DNA of 64,000 bases from an uncultured Phascolarctobacterium sp. (GTDB lineage Bacteria > Bacillota > Negativicutes > Acidaminococcales > Acidaminococcaceae), in NCBI RefSeq assembly GCF_934190775.1, contig NZ_CAKPTG010000004.1, forward strand, positions 1 through 64,000, written 5' to 3'. This document shows positions 25,496-34,340 of the stretch, piece by piece. The position numbers were made by a program, and so were the translations under genes. The notes beneath the pieces are model-generated. The model was not told the DNA's origin and searched no databases. It worked only from the letters and a program-made list of their open reading frames with translations. The first letter of the stretch is position 1. Every line of letters starts with the position of its first letter.

Positions 25496-26272
25496 GTGAA
25501 GGATGTACAAAGCGAAAAGGATTTACGCAATATTCCTTTGAAGCATGTGGGAATAAAGGGCCTGCGCTGGCCGATTGAGCTGCGCGATAAAGCGCGCGGT
25601 ACGCAGCACAGCGTCGCAGAGGTGACGTTGGCTGTGGATTTGCCGCATGATATGCGTGGTACGCATATGAGCCGCTTTGTGGAGTGTTTGCGCACGCTCG
25701 GCCCTGTCGGCCTCGCTGATGTGGAGGCTATTTTGGATCAGCTGAAGCAGCATCTGCAGGCTGAAAGAGCTTTTATCGAGCTGAAGTTCCCGTATTTTGT
25801 GACGAAGAAGGCTCCTGTGAGCGGCATGGAAGCGCCGATGGATATCGATTGCGTGTATAAGGCTGAGAAGGGTGAAAAGCTGCGTTGGCGTATTACTGCT
25901 GTTGTGCCTGTGCAGACGCTGTGTCCGTGCTCTAAGGAAATCAGCGAATACGGTGCGCATAACCAGCGTGCCTGGGCAAAGCTGGAGGTTGAGGCGCAGG
26001 AGATGGTGTGGCTGGAGGAGCTGGTGGAATATGCCGAGGCTTCTGCAAGCACGCCGCTTTACGGTCTTTTGAAGCGTCCTGACGAGAAGTTCGTTACGGA
26101 GCATGCTTATGAGAATCCGCGTTTTGTGGAGGATGCCGTGCGTGAGGTTGCTTTGCGCCTGGAGGCGGATAAGCGCATTACCTGGTATCGTGCAGAGGTG
26201 GAGAGCATGGAAAGCATCCATAATCATAACGCTTTTGCTGTTGTGGAAAAAGGTGAGAATGAATGTTATTAA
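25496..26272 (+). CDS. folE2: GTP cyclohydrolase FolE2
   Basis: Type IB GTP cyclohydrolase I, first step from GTP to 7,8-dihydroneopterin triphosphate. 258 aa from a GTG at 25496 that follows AGAGGTGA at the end of queD. Family landmarks: the N-terminal HVGIKGLRWPI, RGTHMSRFVE, the active-site Cys in QTLCPCSKEIS and the C-terminal ESIHNHNAFA. It overlaps folP by 10 bases. Confidence 0.93.
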   Translation: MKDVQSEKDLRNIPLKHVGIKGLRWPIELRDKARGTQHSVAEVTLAVDLPHDMRGTHMSRFVECLRTLGPVGLADVEAILDQLKQHLQAERAFIELKFPYFVTKKAPVSGMEAPMDIDCVYKAEKGEKLRWRITAVVPVQTLCPCSKEISEYGAHNQRAWAKLEVEAQEMVWLEELVEYAEASASTPLYGLLKRPDEKFVTEHAYENPRFVEDAVREVALRLEADKRITWYRAEVESMESIHNHNAFAVVEKGENECY

Positions 26273-27456
26273 AGGTTAACCGTGAAGGTTTGGAGGCAGC
26301 GCTGGCAAGCATCGGCGCTCATGCCGACAGTCTGCCTATTTTTGCGCATAAGGCGGAGATTATTCCGTTTAAGCTGCTTGGTGTGCGTACTCCGGCAGCG
26401 AATATTATCAAGCAGGAGATGCTGGCGGTAGGCGGCGACGCCGTAACACCGGTGGGTGCTGTTACCTGTGCTGCGAAGTATGTTGATATCCTGCTTTTGG
26501 GTACGCTGAAGCATTATAAGGTACTGCTGAAGAAAATGGCGCAGATGCCGTACTTTGGCATTCCTCAGGCTGCTATTGATCTGGAGATGGCGCTGACGCC
26601 GCAAAAGCTGTGCACTACATTGGCTGACGGCCGCGTGCTGACCTACGAGAAGATGTGCGTGATGGGTATTCTGAACGTTACGCCCGATTCTTTTTATGAA
26701 GGCAGCCGTGTTCCTGCTATGGAGGAGCTGGTGGAGCGTGCCGGCAGAATGCTTGCTGCGGGTGCCGGTGTGCTGGATATCGGCGGTGAGTCTACCCGTC
26801 CGGGCAGTGACAGCGTTGATGGGGAGGAGGAGCGCCGCCGCGTAATTCCTGCGATTACTGCTTTGCGTAAGGCTTATCCCGATGCTGTTATTTCTATTGA
26901 TACCTATCGTGCGGATACGGCGGAGGCAGCTATTGCTGCCGGTGCTGATATTATCAACGATATCAGTGCGATGGAGGTTGACCCGCGCATGGCTGATGTG
27001 GTTGTGGCAACTAAAGCGCCGATTATTCTTATGCATATGCGCGGTACGCCGAAGAATATGCAGCAGAACTGCGAGTACAAGGATGTTGTGCAGGAGGTTG
27101 CTGTTTATCTGGCGCAGAGAGCACAGCTTTTGCGTGAGCGCGGTGTGAGTGCGGATAAGATTATTCTTGATCCGGGTATCGGCTTTGCCAAGAATGTGGA
27201 GCAGAATTTGCTGCTGATGCGTGATTTGAAGGCTTTGACGAGCTTTGGTTATCCTGTGCTGCTGGCGGCTTCACGCAAGAGCACGCTTGGTGCTGTGCTG
27301 GGCGGTGTGCCGGCGGAGCAGCGTTTGGAGGGAACGATTGCGACGAGCCTGCAGGCGATTTACGCGGGAGCGCAGATGGTGCGCGTGCATGATGTTGAGG
27401 AGAATGTGCGGGCGATTCGCACGCTGGAGGCTATTTTGCGCGGCAGCGCGGAGTAG
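26263..27456 (+). CDS. folP: dihydropteroate synthase FolP with N-terminal extension
   Basis: Joins 6-hydroxymethyl-dihydropterin pyrophosphate to p-aminobenzoate. 397 aa. The catalytic TIM barrel begins at about residue 130 with MGILNVTPDSF, then DIGGESTRPGSD, SIDTYRADTAEAA, INDISAME, LMHMRGTP, LDPGIGFAK and the closing RVHDV. The first roughly 125 residues (including ANIIKQEMLAVGGDAV and DILLLGTLKHY) are an extra domain that short DHPS enzymes lack; I know of similar extensions in other anaerobes but not their function. Confidence 0.93.
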   Translation: MLLKVNREGLEAALASIGAHADSLPIFAHKAEIIPFKLLGVRTPAANIIKQEMLAVGGDAVTPVGAVTCAAKYVDILLLGTLKHYKVLLKKMAQMPYFGIPQAAIDLEMALTPQKLCTTLADGRVLTYEKMCVMGILNVTPDSFYEGSRVPAMEELVERAGRMLAAGAGVLDIGGESTRPGSDSVDGEEERRRVIPAITALRKAYPDAVISIDTYRADTAEAAIAAGADIINDISAMEVDPRMADVVVATKAPIILMHMRGTPKNMQQNCEYKDVVQEVAVYLAQRAQLLRERGVSADKIILDPGIGFAKNVEQNLLLMRDLKALTSFGYPVLLAASRKSTLGAVLGGVPAEQRLEGTIATSLQAIYAGAQMVRVHDVEENVRAIRTLEAILRGSAE

Positions 27457-27809
27457 GTTTTGTTTCAGCAATTATCTGTCACGCTGCGACGGAATAATTA
27501 CTGCGATAGTATCGCTTATTGTGTTACAGGAAGAAATGTTTTAGCAATTATTTGTCACGCTGCAGCGAAAAATTTTTTAACGGCAATTTCGTGCGGAACA
27601 AAGACGAAATTGCAATAAACTCGCGCTAGGCGAAGCGTTTTTCTGTAGAAGTCAGCTTAGCGCTCAAACAGTATTGCAATTTCTGTTGTTCCAGGCACTC
27701 ATTGCCTAAAATTTTTATGCTTTCGCCGCGACAGAATAATTGCTGCGACAGTATCGTTTATTTTGTTGCTAAGTCTATCATCATCACATCAAAAGAACAG
27801 GAGTCTGAA
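27457..27809 (+). repeat. repeat-rich intergenic element between folP and folK
   Basis: No gene seen in 353 bases. Two 42-nt direct repeats (27484-27525 and 27726-27767) differ at six positions. A second pair of 21-nt repeats (27467-27487 and 27543-27563) differs at one. A perfect hairpin GCAATTTCGT/ACGAAATTGC lies near 27583-27614. The place where folB often sits is occupied by this structure. Confidence 0.7.
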
Positions 27810-28268
27810 ATGGCTATTGCATATGTTGCCTTGGGCAGTAACCTGGGCGATAAGAAAAAGAATTTACAGCGTGCGCTGATGCTGCTGATGCAGCAGGGCG
27901 TGGAGGTATTGCAGGTTTCCGGCTATTTTGCTACGGAGCCTTATGGTGTGACGGACCAGCCGCAGTTTTTGAATGCTGTGTGCAGGGTGCGCACTAATCT
28001 GGAGCCTGTGGCGCTTTTGCGTACGCTTTTGGCAACGGAGCTGGCGATGGGGCGTGTGCGCCTGCGTCATTGGGGCGAGCGCAATATTGATCTGGATTTG
28101 CTGCTTTACGAAAATGTCGTGATGCAGACGCCGGAGCTTACGCTGCCGCATCCCGATATGCAGAACAGGGATTTTGTGCTGCTGCCGCTTGCGGATATTG
28201 CACCGGAGCTGGTGCATCCGCTGCTGCATAAGACTGTACGGGAAATGGCGGCGGAACTGAATAAATAA
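27810..28268 (+). CDS. folK: HPPK, 6-hydroxymethyl-dihydropterin pyrophosphokinase
   Basis: Transfers pyrophosphate from ATP to the pterin. 152 aa starting at ATG 27810 after CAGGAG. Signature motifs YVALGSNLGDKKKNL, FATEPYGVTDQPQFLNAV, RLRHWGERNIDLDLLLY and LPHPDMQNRDFVLLPL are clear. The frame opens earlier but only through repeat sequence. Confidence 0.95.
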   Translation: MAIAYVALGSNLGDKKKNLQRALMLLMQQGVEVLQVSGYFATEPYGVTDQPQFLNAVCRVRTNLEPVALLRTLLATELAMGRVRLRHWGERNIDLDLLLYENVVMQTPELTLPHPDMQNRDFVLLPLADIAPELVHPLLHKTVREMAAELNK

Positions 28269-28290
28269 TGCTATGGCACGAGCGATTTGT

Positions 28291-28320
28291 TTTACAGCAA
28301 ATATGCGCTTGTGCTATAAT
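28291..28320 (+). promoter_or_regulatory. extended -10 promoter
   Basis: TTTACA (28291-28296), 18-base spacer ending in TGC, TATAAT (28315-28320). Confidence 0.7.
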
Positions 28321-28350
28321 TAAGAAAAAACATCTGGCAGGAGGATAGCT

Positions 28351-28752
28351 ATGAGAATAGATGGTGCCGGCGGTTGCTTTGATAACCGTCTTTATGAAGT
28401 TGATATTGACGTAGCCTGGAATATTGCTTTACTGTGCGTTAACGAGATGGGTGTAACTATTGATGAGCAGGATGATGCTGTACATCAGCTGCATTTCCAT
28501 AACAAAAAGAAAATCATGCAGCTGGCTATGCAGGCTCTTGATGAAGAAACCGTACAGGTTATTATGGACTCCACCAAGGAGCGTCTCCAGATTTATAACT
28601 GGAAGCGCGAGGACAAGGAGGTTAACCAGTTCTATGAGCTGTTCGAAAAGAAGCTCACGGAATACCGTGCCTTTATTTTGTGCCCGAACTGCTCCGCCAA
28701 AATCAGCTCTTTGGTTAAGTTCTGCCCCGAGTGCGGCTGCAAAGTAAAATAA
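28351..28752 (+). CDS. C-terminal zinc-ribbon protein, unknown function
   Basis: 133 aa. The first 105 residues are an alpha/beta region with no family I recognise; the C-terminus is a single zinc ribbon CPNC...CPECGC. GGAGG ribosome-binding site and its own promoter. It stands alone between folK and the convergent rpmB. Confidence 0.8.
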   Translation: MRIDGAGGCFDNRLYEVDIDVAWNIALLCVNEMGVTIDEQDDAVHQLHFHNKKKIMQLAMQALDEETVQVIMDSTKERLQIYNWKREDKEVNQFYELFEKKLTEYRAFILCPNCSAKISSLVKFCPECGCKVK

Positions 28753-28760
28753 GCGCAAAA

Positions 28761-28800
28761 AAAAAGAAACCAAATACCGATTGGTATTTGGCTTCTTTTT
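28761..28800. terminator. bidirectional terminator between the zinc-ribbon gene and rpmB
   Basis: AAGAAACCAAATACC, loop GATT, GGTATTTGGCTTCTTTTT. A-rich on the left and T-rich on the right, so it can serve both convergent genes. Confidence 0.85.
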
Positions 28801-28813
28801 AAATCCGAACGGA

Positions 28814-29005
28814 TTAGATTGCGCGGTTAACTTTACCGGAACGCAGGCAACGGGTGCAAACGTTCAAGCGTTTAACAGAACCTTCAACAACTGCTCTTAC
28901 TTGTTGAATATTCGGGTTCCAAGCACGTTTGGTGTGTCTATTGGAGTGGCTGACGTTGTTGCCAGCGAGTTTTCCTTTACCGCAGATTTCGCAGATAGAT
29001 GCCAT
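28814..29005 (-). CDS. rpmB: 50S ribosomal protein L28 (zinc-type)
   Basis: 63 aa. Begins MASICEICGKGKLAGNNVSHS and includes NRHTKRAWNPN and LNVCTRCLRSGKV. Two CxxC pairs make it a zinc-containing (C+) L28. AGGAGGTGGGAAACA upstream on the minus strand. Confidence 0.97.
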   Translation of the reverse strand: MASICEICGKGKLAGNNVSHSNRHTKRAWNPNIQQVRAVVEGSVKRLNVCTRCLRSGKVNRAI

Positions 29006-29125
29006 TGTTTCCCACCTCCTTAAACGTGATAAGACATAAGGCACATTCAAATTTAACATGAGTATCATACCATAAAGAGCGCAGAAAAGCAAGGAAATTT
29101 TAAGATAAAGAGGGTATTTTTATAA

Positions 29126-31186
29126 ATGTGGTGGAAAGAACCTGTAACAACACTAAAAGGTGTAGGTGTAAAAAAGGCAGCTGAGCTAGCTGTTCTTAAT
29201 ATTTTCAGCGTGGGTGATTTGCTGGAATTTTACCCGCGCCAGGGTGCTTACCTTGATTATGCCAAGCTCAAAACGATTAAAGAGCTTGAGGTTGACAACA
29301 GCAAGCAGATTTTCAAAGCTACGGTTTATCAGGTGAAAAATGGTTACGGTGCCAGCCGTCGCAGTTATACGTCCGTGACGGTGCGTGATGAAACAGGCTA
29401 TGCTACGCTGTACTTTTTCGGCGGGCAGCGCTACAAGGCGCAGAAGCTGAAGCCGGATACCATGCTGCAGATTACGGGACGCGTAAGACAGGGGCGCACT
29501 ACGAAGTCCGTCAGTGAGGTTGATGTGCAGCCTTTGGAGCAGGACGAGGGCAAAACGCCGGGCATTGTACCGGTGTATGCTTTGAGCGGTAACCTGACGC
29601 AGAAGAACCTGCGTACGTGGGTGAGCGAGGCGCTGCGTCTGGCAGCCAAGGATTTGCCGGAAAGCTTGCCGGCGAAGGTTGTCAGCCAGTACAATTTGCC
29701 CGACCGCTATACGGCGCTGAAAAATATTCACTTTCCGGAAAGCTGGGAAGCATTGCGACGAGCCAAGCAGCGCTTTGTTTTTGAGGAGCTGTTTTTGCTG
29801 CAGTGCGGTCTGCTTTACTATCGCCAGCAGAGTCATGATAACAGAGAAGGCATTAAGCACGCTGTGGACGGCAAGCTGGTGCAGGACGTCATGCAGGGAC
29901 TGCCCTTTGAGCTGACGGCGGCGCAGCAGCAGGCGTGGCACGAAATTTCGCTGGATATGCAGGATAAAAAGCCTATGCACCGTATTCTGCAGGGCGATGT
30001 AGGCAGCGGCAAGACGGTTATCAGCGCGCTGGCGTTGGCTAAGGCGGTGGAAAACGGTTATCAGGGCTGTATTATGGTGCCGACGGAAATTTTGGCAGCG
30101 CAGCATTTTGAAACGCTGGAGCAATATCTGCAGCCTTACGGTGTGCGTATTGCTCTGCTGACTGGCGGTATGCGTGCTAAGGCAAGGCGTGAGCTGCTGC
30201 TGAATCTGGAGCTGGGCCTTGTTGACGTGATTGTGGGTACGCACGCGCTTCTGGAGGAGGATGTGCGCTTTGCCAATCTGTCACTGACGGTGACGGACGA
30301 GCAGCACCGCTTCGGTGTAGAGCAGCGTGCGCGTCTGTCCAATAAATCGGCCAATGCTCCCGATGTACTGGTAATGACGGCAACGCCGATTCCGCGTACC
30401 TTGGCGCTCACTGTTTACGGCGATTTGGATATTTCCGTAATGAAGGGACGTCCGCCGCAGCGCAAGCCGGTGCGGACGCTGTGCTATACGGATGAGCGCC
30501 GCCGTGAGGTTTACGCCGGCCTGGTGCGTCAGGTGCAGGCGGGAAGGCAGGCCTACGTTGTCTGCCCGCTGATTGAGGAATCCGATGTCCTTGCTGTACA
30601 TAGTGCTGAAAGAGTATACGAGGAGCTGCAGCGCGATTTTCTGCAGGACATTCCCTGCGCTCTGCTGCATGGCAGGCTGAAGGGCGCGGAGAAGGATGCG
30701 ATTATGAACAGCTTTGCGGCAGGCGAGCTGAAGGTACTGGTGAGCACTACGGTTATCGAGGTAGGTGTGAACGTGCCCAATGCTACGCTGATGGTGATTG
30801 AAAACGCCGAGCGCTTCGGTCTGGCGCAGCTGCATCAGCTGCGCGGACGTGTAGGACGCGGCAGCGAGCAGTCCTACTGTGTGCTGCTGACGGCTGCCGA
30901 TTCGCCGGAGGCACTGGCGCGCCTAAACGTACTGCATGAGAGCGAGGATGGCTTCTATCTGGCGGAAAAGGATATGGAGCAGCGCGGTGCCGGTCAGCTC
31001 TTCGGCCTGAAGCAGCATGGCTTGCCAGATTTGCGAATTGCTGATATAATGCGAGATGTTGACGTAATTGCGCAGGTTCGCCAGCTGGCGCAGGCGCAGC
31101 TGCGCACACCGGAGGACTGGGCGGAAATCCGCCGCCTGGTGGAAATGCAGTTTGGCGAACGCTTTAATATGATTTTTAATTCTTAA
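29126..31186 (+). CDS. recG: ATP-dependent DNA helicase RecG
   Basis: Branched-DNA translocase that regresses stalled forks. 686 aa, full length. N-terminal wedge (OB-fold) domain, then Walker A QGDVGSGKTV near residue 290, DEQHRFGVEQR (DExH), TATPIPRTLAL, STTVIEVGVNVPNA and RLGQLHQLRGRVGRG-type QLHQLRGRVGRG, with the C-terminal TRG region. Confidence 0.97.
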   Translation: MWWKEPVTTLKGVGVKKAAELAVLNIFSVGDLLEFYPRQGAYLDYAKLKTIKELEVDNSKQIFKATVYQVKNGYGASRRSYTSVTVRDETGYATLYFFGGQRYKAQKLKPDTMLQITGRVRQGRTTKSVSEVDVQPLEQDEGKTPGIVPVYALSGNLTQKNLRTWVSEALRLAAKDLPESLPAKVVSQYNLPDRYTALKNIHFPESWEALRRAKQRFVFEELFLLQCGLLYYRQQSHDNREGIKHAVDGKLVQDVMQGLPFELTAAQQQAWHEISLDMQDKKPMHRILQGDVGSGKTVISALALAKAVENGYQGCIMVPTEILAAQHFETLEQYLQPYGVRIALLTGGMRAKARRELLLNLELGLVDVIVGTHALLEEDVRFANLSLTVTDEQHRFGVEQRARLSNKSANAPDVLVMTATPIPRTLALTVYGDLDISVMKGRPPQRKPVRTLCYTDERRREVYAGLVRQVQAGRQAYVVCPLIEESDVLAVHSAERVYEELQRDFLQDIPCALLHGRLKGAEKDAIMNSFAAGELKVLVSTTVIEVGVNVPNATLMVIENAERFGLAQLHQLRGRVGRGSEQSYCVLLTAADSPEALARLNVLHESEDGFYLAEKDMEQRGAGQLFGLKQHGLPDLRIADIMRDVDVIAQVRQLAQAQLRTPEDWAEIRRLVEMQFGERFNMIFNS

Positions 31187-31201
31187 AGAGGTTATAAATA
31201 C

Positions 31202-31900
31202 ATGAAAAAAGACTGGTTAAAAAATCCTGATGTTTGTGCTAAGGTGACGGCGGCAGTACTGCTGGTGGCCTTGTTTTTGGGTATTCACTTTTTTGCCGAT
31301 GATTTCTTCAACAAAACCTTTACGCTGGCAATCAGCGGCAATGTCAATGGTTTGGTGGAATATCTGCGCTCCTTTGGCCCATGGGCGATTTTAATCAGTT
31401 TTGTGCTGGATGTGCTGATTAATGCCGGCAGCGTATTCCCGTCGATTTTTCTTTCTACAGCCAATGGTCTGATTTTCGGCCTGCCCTTGGGTATTACTAT
31501 TTCTTGGCTGGCGGAAACAACCGGTGTGGTTATCAGCTTTTATCTGATGCGCTTTTTCTTCCGTGATACGGCGCAGAAGCTGATTGAAAAAAGCAACTCG
31601 CTGAAATCCATTGATGAAGCAAGCAGCAAGCACGGCCTGGAGTGGATGGCCTTCGCCAGGGCGCTGCCGTATTTTCCTTCAGGCATTTTGACGGCGGTGG
31701 GTGCTGTGAGCAGCATGAGTGCGCGTGATTACATTATTGCCAACCTTATCGGCAAATTTCCTTCCACAGCGTTGGAGGTTGTCATCGGCCATGATGTAGT
31801 TAATTTTCAGGAGCACAGCCAAAGACTGACACTTTTGATCCTGGTTGTGGGCGCTGTCTTTTTTGCGTATAAAAAGTGGTTCTATAAAAAGGGAAAATAA
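31202..31900 (+). CDS. TVP38/TMEM64 (VTT-domain) membrane protein
   Basis: 232 aa with about five hydrophobic segments. VTT-domain features: FGPWAILISFVLDV, NGLIFGLPLGITISWLAETTG split over residues 95-115 and FARALPYFPSGILTAVGAVS. These proteins are DedA-like inner-membrane proteins, some linked to lipid scrambling; no substrate can be assigned. It starts 15 bases after recG. Confidence 0.88.
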   Translation: MKKDWLKNPDVCAKVTAAVLLVALFLGIHFFADDFFNKTFTLAISGNVNGLVEYLRSFGPWAILISFVLDVLINAGSVFPSIFLSTANGLIFGLPLGITISWLAETTGVVISFYLMRFFFRDTAQKLIEKSNSLKSIDEASSKHGLEWMAFARALPYFPSGILTAVGAVSSMSARDYIIANLIGKFPSTALEVVIGHDVVNFQEHSQRLTLLILVVGAVFFAYKKWFYKKGK

Positions 31901-31911
31901 ATTTGCTTAGG

Positions 31912-31945
31912 CGTCGCTGCAGTAATTTCTGTGGCGGCGTTTTTT
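31912..31945 (+). terminator. terminator before hemW
   Basis: CGTCGCTGCA (31912-31921) pairs with TGTGGCGGCG (31930-31939) with three G-U pairs, then TTTTTT. Confidence 0.7.
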
Positions 31946-31983
31946 GCAGATAGAGATACAGATAGTGAAAGGAAATAACAATT

Positions 31984-33180
31984 ATGGAAAATAAACAAGT
32001 GCAGCCCTGGCAGCAGTATCAGGCGCTTTATCTGCATATACCGTTTTGCGTACAGAAGTGCCTGTACTGCGATTTTGCTTCGTATGCCGGCTTTGGCGAG
32101 CAGGCAAAGCGTGAATATACCGACGCCGTGTGTCAGGAAATCGCCCTGCGTGCGGATGAGGCTGCAAATATGGCGGCGAACGCCAGCATTTACTTTGGCG
32201 GCGGTACGCCGAGCGTGCTGCCGACAGAATGTATCGCCCAGCTGGTGCAGGCCTTGAAGCAGTACGGCTTTTGGCAGCGGCCCTGCGAGGCAACGATTGA
32301 GGTGAACCCAGGCACTGCGGATTTGGCTAAGCTGCAGACGCTGCGTCAGCTTGGCTTTGACCGCATCAGCTTCGGCGTACAGTCGCTGCAGGACAACGAG
32401 CTGCAGGCGATAGGACGTATTCACAACGCGCAGCAGGCGCTGGAAGCGCTGACGCTGGCGCGCAAAGCAGGCTTTGCGCGCGTCAGCGCGGATTTGATTT
32501 ACGGCCTGCCGTCGCAGACGCTTACAAGCCTGCAGGATACGCTGGAGCGTTTGACCGATACGGGCATAGAGCATATTTCTGTTTACGGCCTGATTGTGGA
32601 GGAGGGTACGCCGTTGGCAAGCCTTGTGGATAAGGGCAGAATAACTTTGCCGGATGATGATACGGCGGCGGATATGTACGAGCTGGTGCAGGATTTTTTA
32701 CGCAAGCGTGGTTATGAACGCTACGAGATTTCCAACTACGCCAAAAACGGACAGTATTCACGGCACAATACCGTTTACTGGGAATATCATCCTTACATGG
32801 CCTTCGGCGCTGCCGCCTGCGGCTTTGACGGCCAAAGACGGCGTACCGGGCTGAGTACGGTACGGGAATATATTGAGCAGCTGCAGAGCTTTGATGGTGA
32901 TGATTTGTGTGCGAGTGATTTATATAATGTAGAAGAATTATCTTGTGCAGAGCTGCTGGAGGAGTTCATGTTCATGGGGCTGCGTCGCAGCGAAGGCGCG
33001 AGCCTGGCGGAGGCTCGCGAGCGCTTTGGCGTTGATGTGCTGCAGCGCTTTGCCTCTGAACTGGCACCGCTGTTTGAACAAAAGCTTATTGCATATGATG
33101 CAGGTACGCAAAGACTGCGCCTGACGGAGCGTGGTATGGAGGTCGGCAATCAAATATTTGAAGTTTTTGTGATAAGTTAA
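31984..33180 (+). CDS. hemW: HemW-like radical SAM protein (heme chaperone)
   Basis: 398 aa. Radical SAM cluster motif CVQKCLYCDF (CxxxCxxC) preceded by YLHIPF; CDFAS after the cluster fits HemW rather than true coproporphyrinogen oxidase HemN. GGGTPSV (SAM binding), EVNPGT, RISFGVQSLQ and YEISNYAK follow, with the C-terminal HemN_C domain. HemW binds heme and is implicated in its insertion into cytochromes. A second, different radical SAM gene of the HutW type is at 45408. Confidence 0.92.
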   Translation: MENKQVQPWQQYQALYLHIPFCVQKCLYCDFASYAGFGEQAKREYTDAVCQEIALRADEAANMAANASIYFGGGTPSVLPTECIAQLVQALKQYGFWQRPCEATIEVNPGTADLAKLQTLRQLGFDRISFGVQSLQDNELQAIGRIHNAQQALEALTLARKAGFARVSADLIYGLPSQTLTSLQDTLERLTDTGIEHISVYGLIVEEGTPLASLVDKGRITLPDDDTAADMYELVQDFLRKRGYERYEISNYAKNGQYSRHNTVYWEYHPYMAFGAAACGFDGQRRRTGLSTVREYIEQLQSFDGDDLCASDLYNVEELSCAELLEEFMFMGLRRSEGASLAEARERFGVDVLQRFASELAPLFEQKLIAYDAGTQRLRLTERGMEVGNQIFEVFVIS

Positions 33181-33198
33181 AAATAAATAAAAAAGGTG

Positions 33199-33227
33199 TT
33201 GACAATAAAGTAGGCTAGTGCTATCCT
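33199..33227 (+). promoter_or_regulatory. promoter of the hrcA-dnaK operon
   Basis: TTGACA (33199-33204), 17-base spacer, TATCCT (33222-33227), immediately upstream of CIRCE. Confidence 0.78.
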
Positions 33228-33239
33228 AGTATCAAGATG

Positions 33240-33266
33240 TTAGCACTCCTAATGATAGAGTGCTAA
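33240..33266 (+). promoter_or_regulatory. CIRCE operator (HrcA binding site)
   Basis: Exact consensus TTAGCACTC (33240-33248), N9, GAGTGCTAA (33258-33266), 12 bases after the -10 and 21 before hrcA. Binding of HrcA here represses the heat-shock operon. Confidence 0.98.
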
Positions 33267-33287
33267 CAATCAAAATGAGGTGGGAAT

Positions 33288-34322
33288 ATGTTAAACGAAA
33301 GAAAGAAAAAAATTCTCCAGCTCATAATTGAGGATTATATTTCAACTGCTGAGCCTGTAGGTTCAAGGACGATTGCCCGCAAATATGATTTGGGCCTCAG
33401 TCCTGCGACCATCCGTAACGAGATGAGTGACCTGGAGCTCCTGGGTTATCTGGAGCAGCCGCACACCTCGGCCGGACGTGTACCGTCGGCTCAGGCTTAT
33501 CGTCTTTATGTTGACTCGCTTGTTGAGCCGGGAACTCTGACAGATAATGACAGAGCGCTGATTAACGGCTGGTTCAGCGAAAGACGCAGAAGCATTGATG
33601 AAATCTTCCAGTCAACGGCGAAAATTCTTTCCCGGATGACGAAGAATGTTTCGATGGTGCTGGCTAACCGTGATGCCGGTGCGTGCTTCCGTTATATGAA
33701 GTTTTTACCTCTGGATGAGCACCATGCCATCCTGTGCATTGTAACAGATGACGGCAATGTGGCCAATTGCGTGGTAGAAATTCCTTTGGGAATGCGGCCG
33801 GAGGAGCTGGACTACATGGCAGGACGCGTCAGCAGACTGCTGGAGGGTAGAGAGCTGGCGAATATTACCGAGGACCTGTTGCAGGCGGTGCATAGCAATA
33901 TAGCAGATGATAAGCTGCTGTTCACGTCGCTGGTACAGTCCATCCGCCAGATGCGTCAGAAATACCAGCAGCAGAAGGTTTTCCTGGGTGGCACCAAGCA
34001 GCTGCTGAACCAGCCGGAATTCCGCGACGTGGAGCGTGTGAAGAATCTTCTGGGTATCCTGGAGGAGGAGCGCGTGGTACGCGATTTGCTGAAGGCAGGC
34101 GAGGACAGCGGACTGAAGATCACGATTGGCAGTGAAAACAAATTCACCGGCATTCAGGATTGCAGCATGGTACAGGCAACCTACCGTCTTAACGGTCAGA
34201 TAGTCGGTACGATGGCAGTTCTTGGCCCGACGCGTATGGAATACGGCAAGGTAATCACTGTTATGGATTACCTGCATAAGTATTTGAAAACGATGTTCGA
34301 GCAAAAGCCCGAAAATAAATAA
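33288..34322 (+). CDS. hrcA: heat-inducible transcription repressor HrcA
   Basis: 344 aa. N-terminal winged helix (YISTAEPVGSRTIA, LSPATIRNEMSDLE, PHTSAGRVPSAQAYR) and a C-terminal GAF-like core. Represses its own operon through the CIRCE site 21 bases upstream; its activity normally depends on GroEL. Confidence 0.97.
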   Translation: MLNERKKKILQLIIEDYISTAEPVGSRTIARKYDLGLSPATIRNEMSDLELLGYLEQPHTSAGRVPSAQAYRLYVDSLVEPGTLTDNDRALINGWFSERRRSIDEIFQSTAKILSRMTKNVSMVLANRDAGACFRYMKFLPLDEHHAILCIVTDDGNVANCVVEIPLGMRPEELDYMAGRVSRLLEGRELANITEDLLQAVHSNIADDKLLFTSLVQSIRQMRQKYQQQKVFLGGTKQLLNQPEFRDVERVKNLLGILEEERVVRDLLKAGEDSGLKITIGSENKFTGIQDCSMVQATYRLNGQIVGTMAVLGPTRMEYGKVITVMDYLHKYLKTMFEQKPENK

Positions 34323-34340
34323 AACTAAGGAGGAAGAGCC

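Noticed and set aside
28781..29023. 80-aa + strand frame over rpmB
   Set aside because: Shadow of the minus-strand L28 gene, which is unmistakable.
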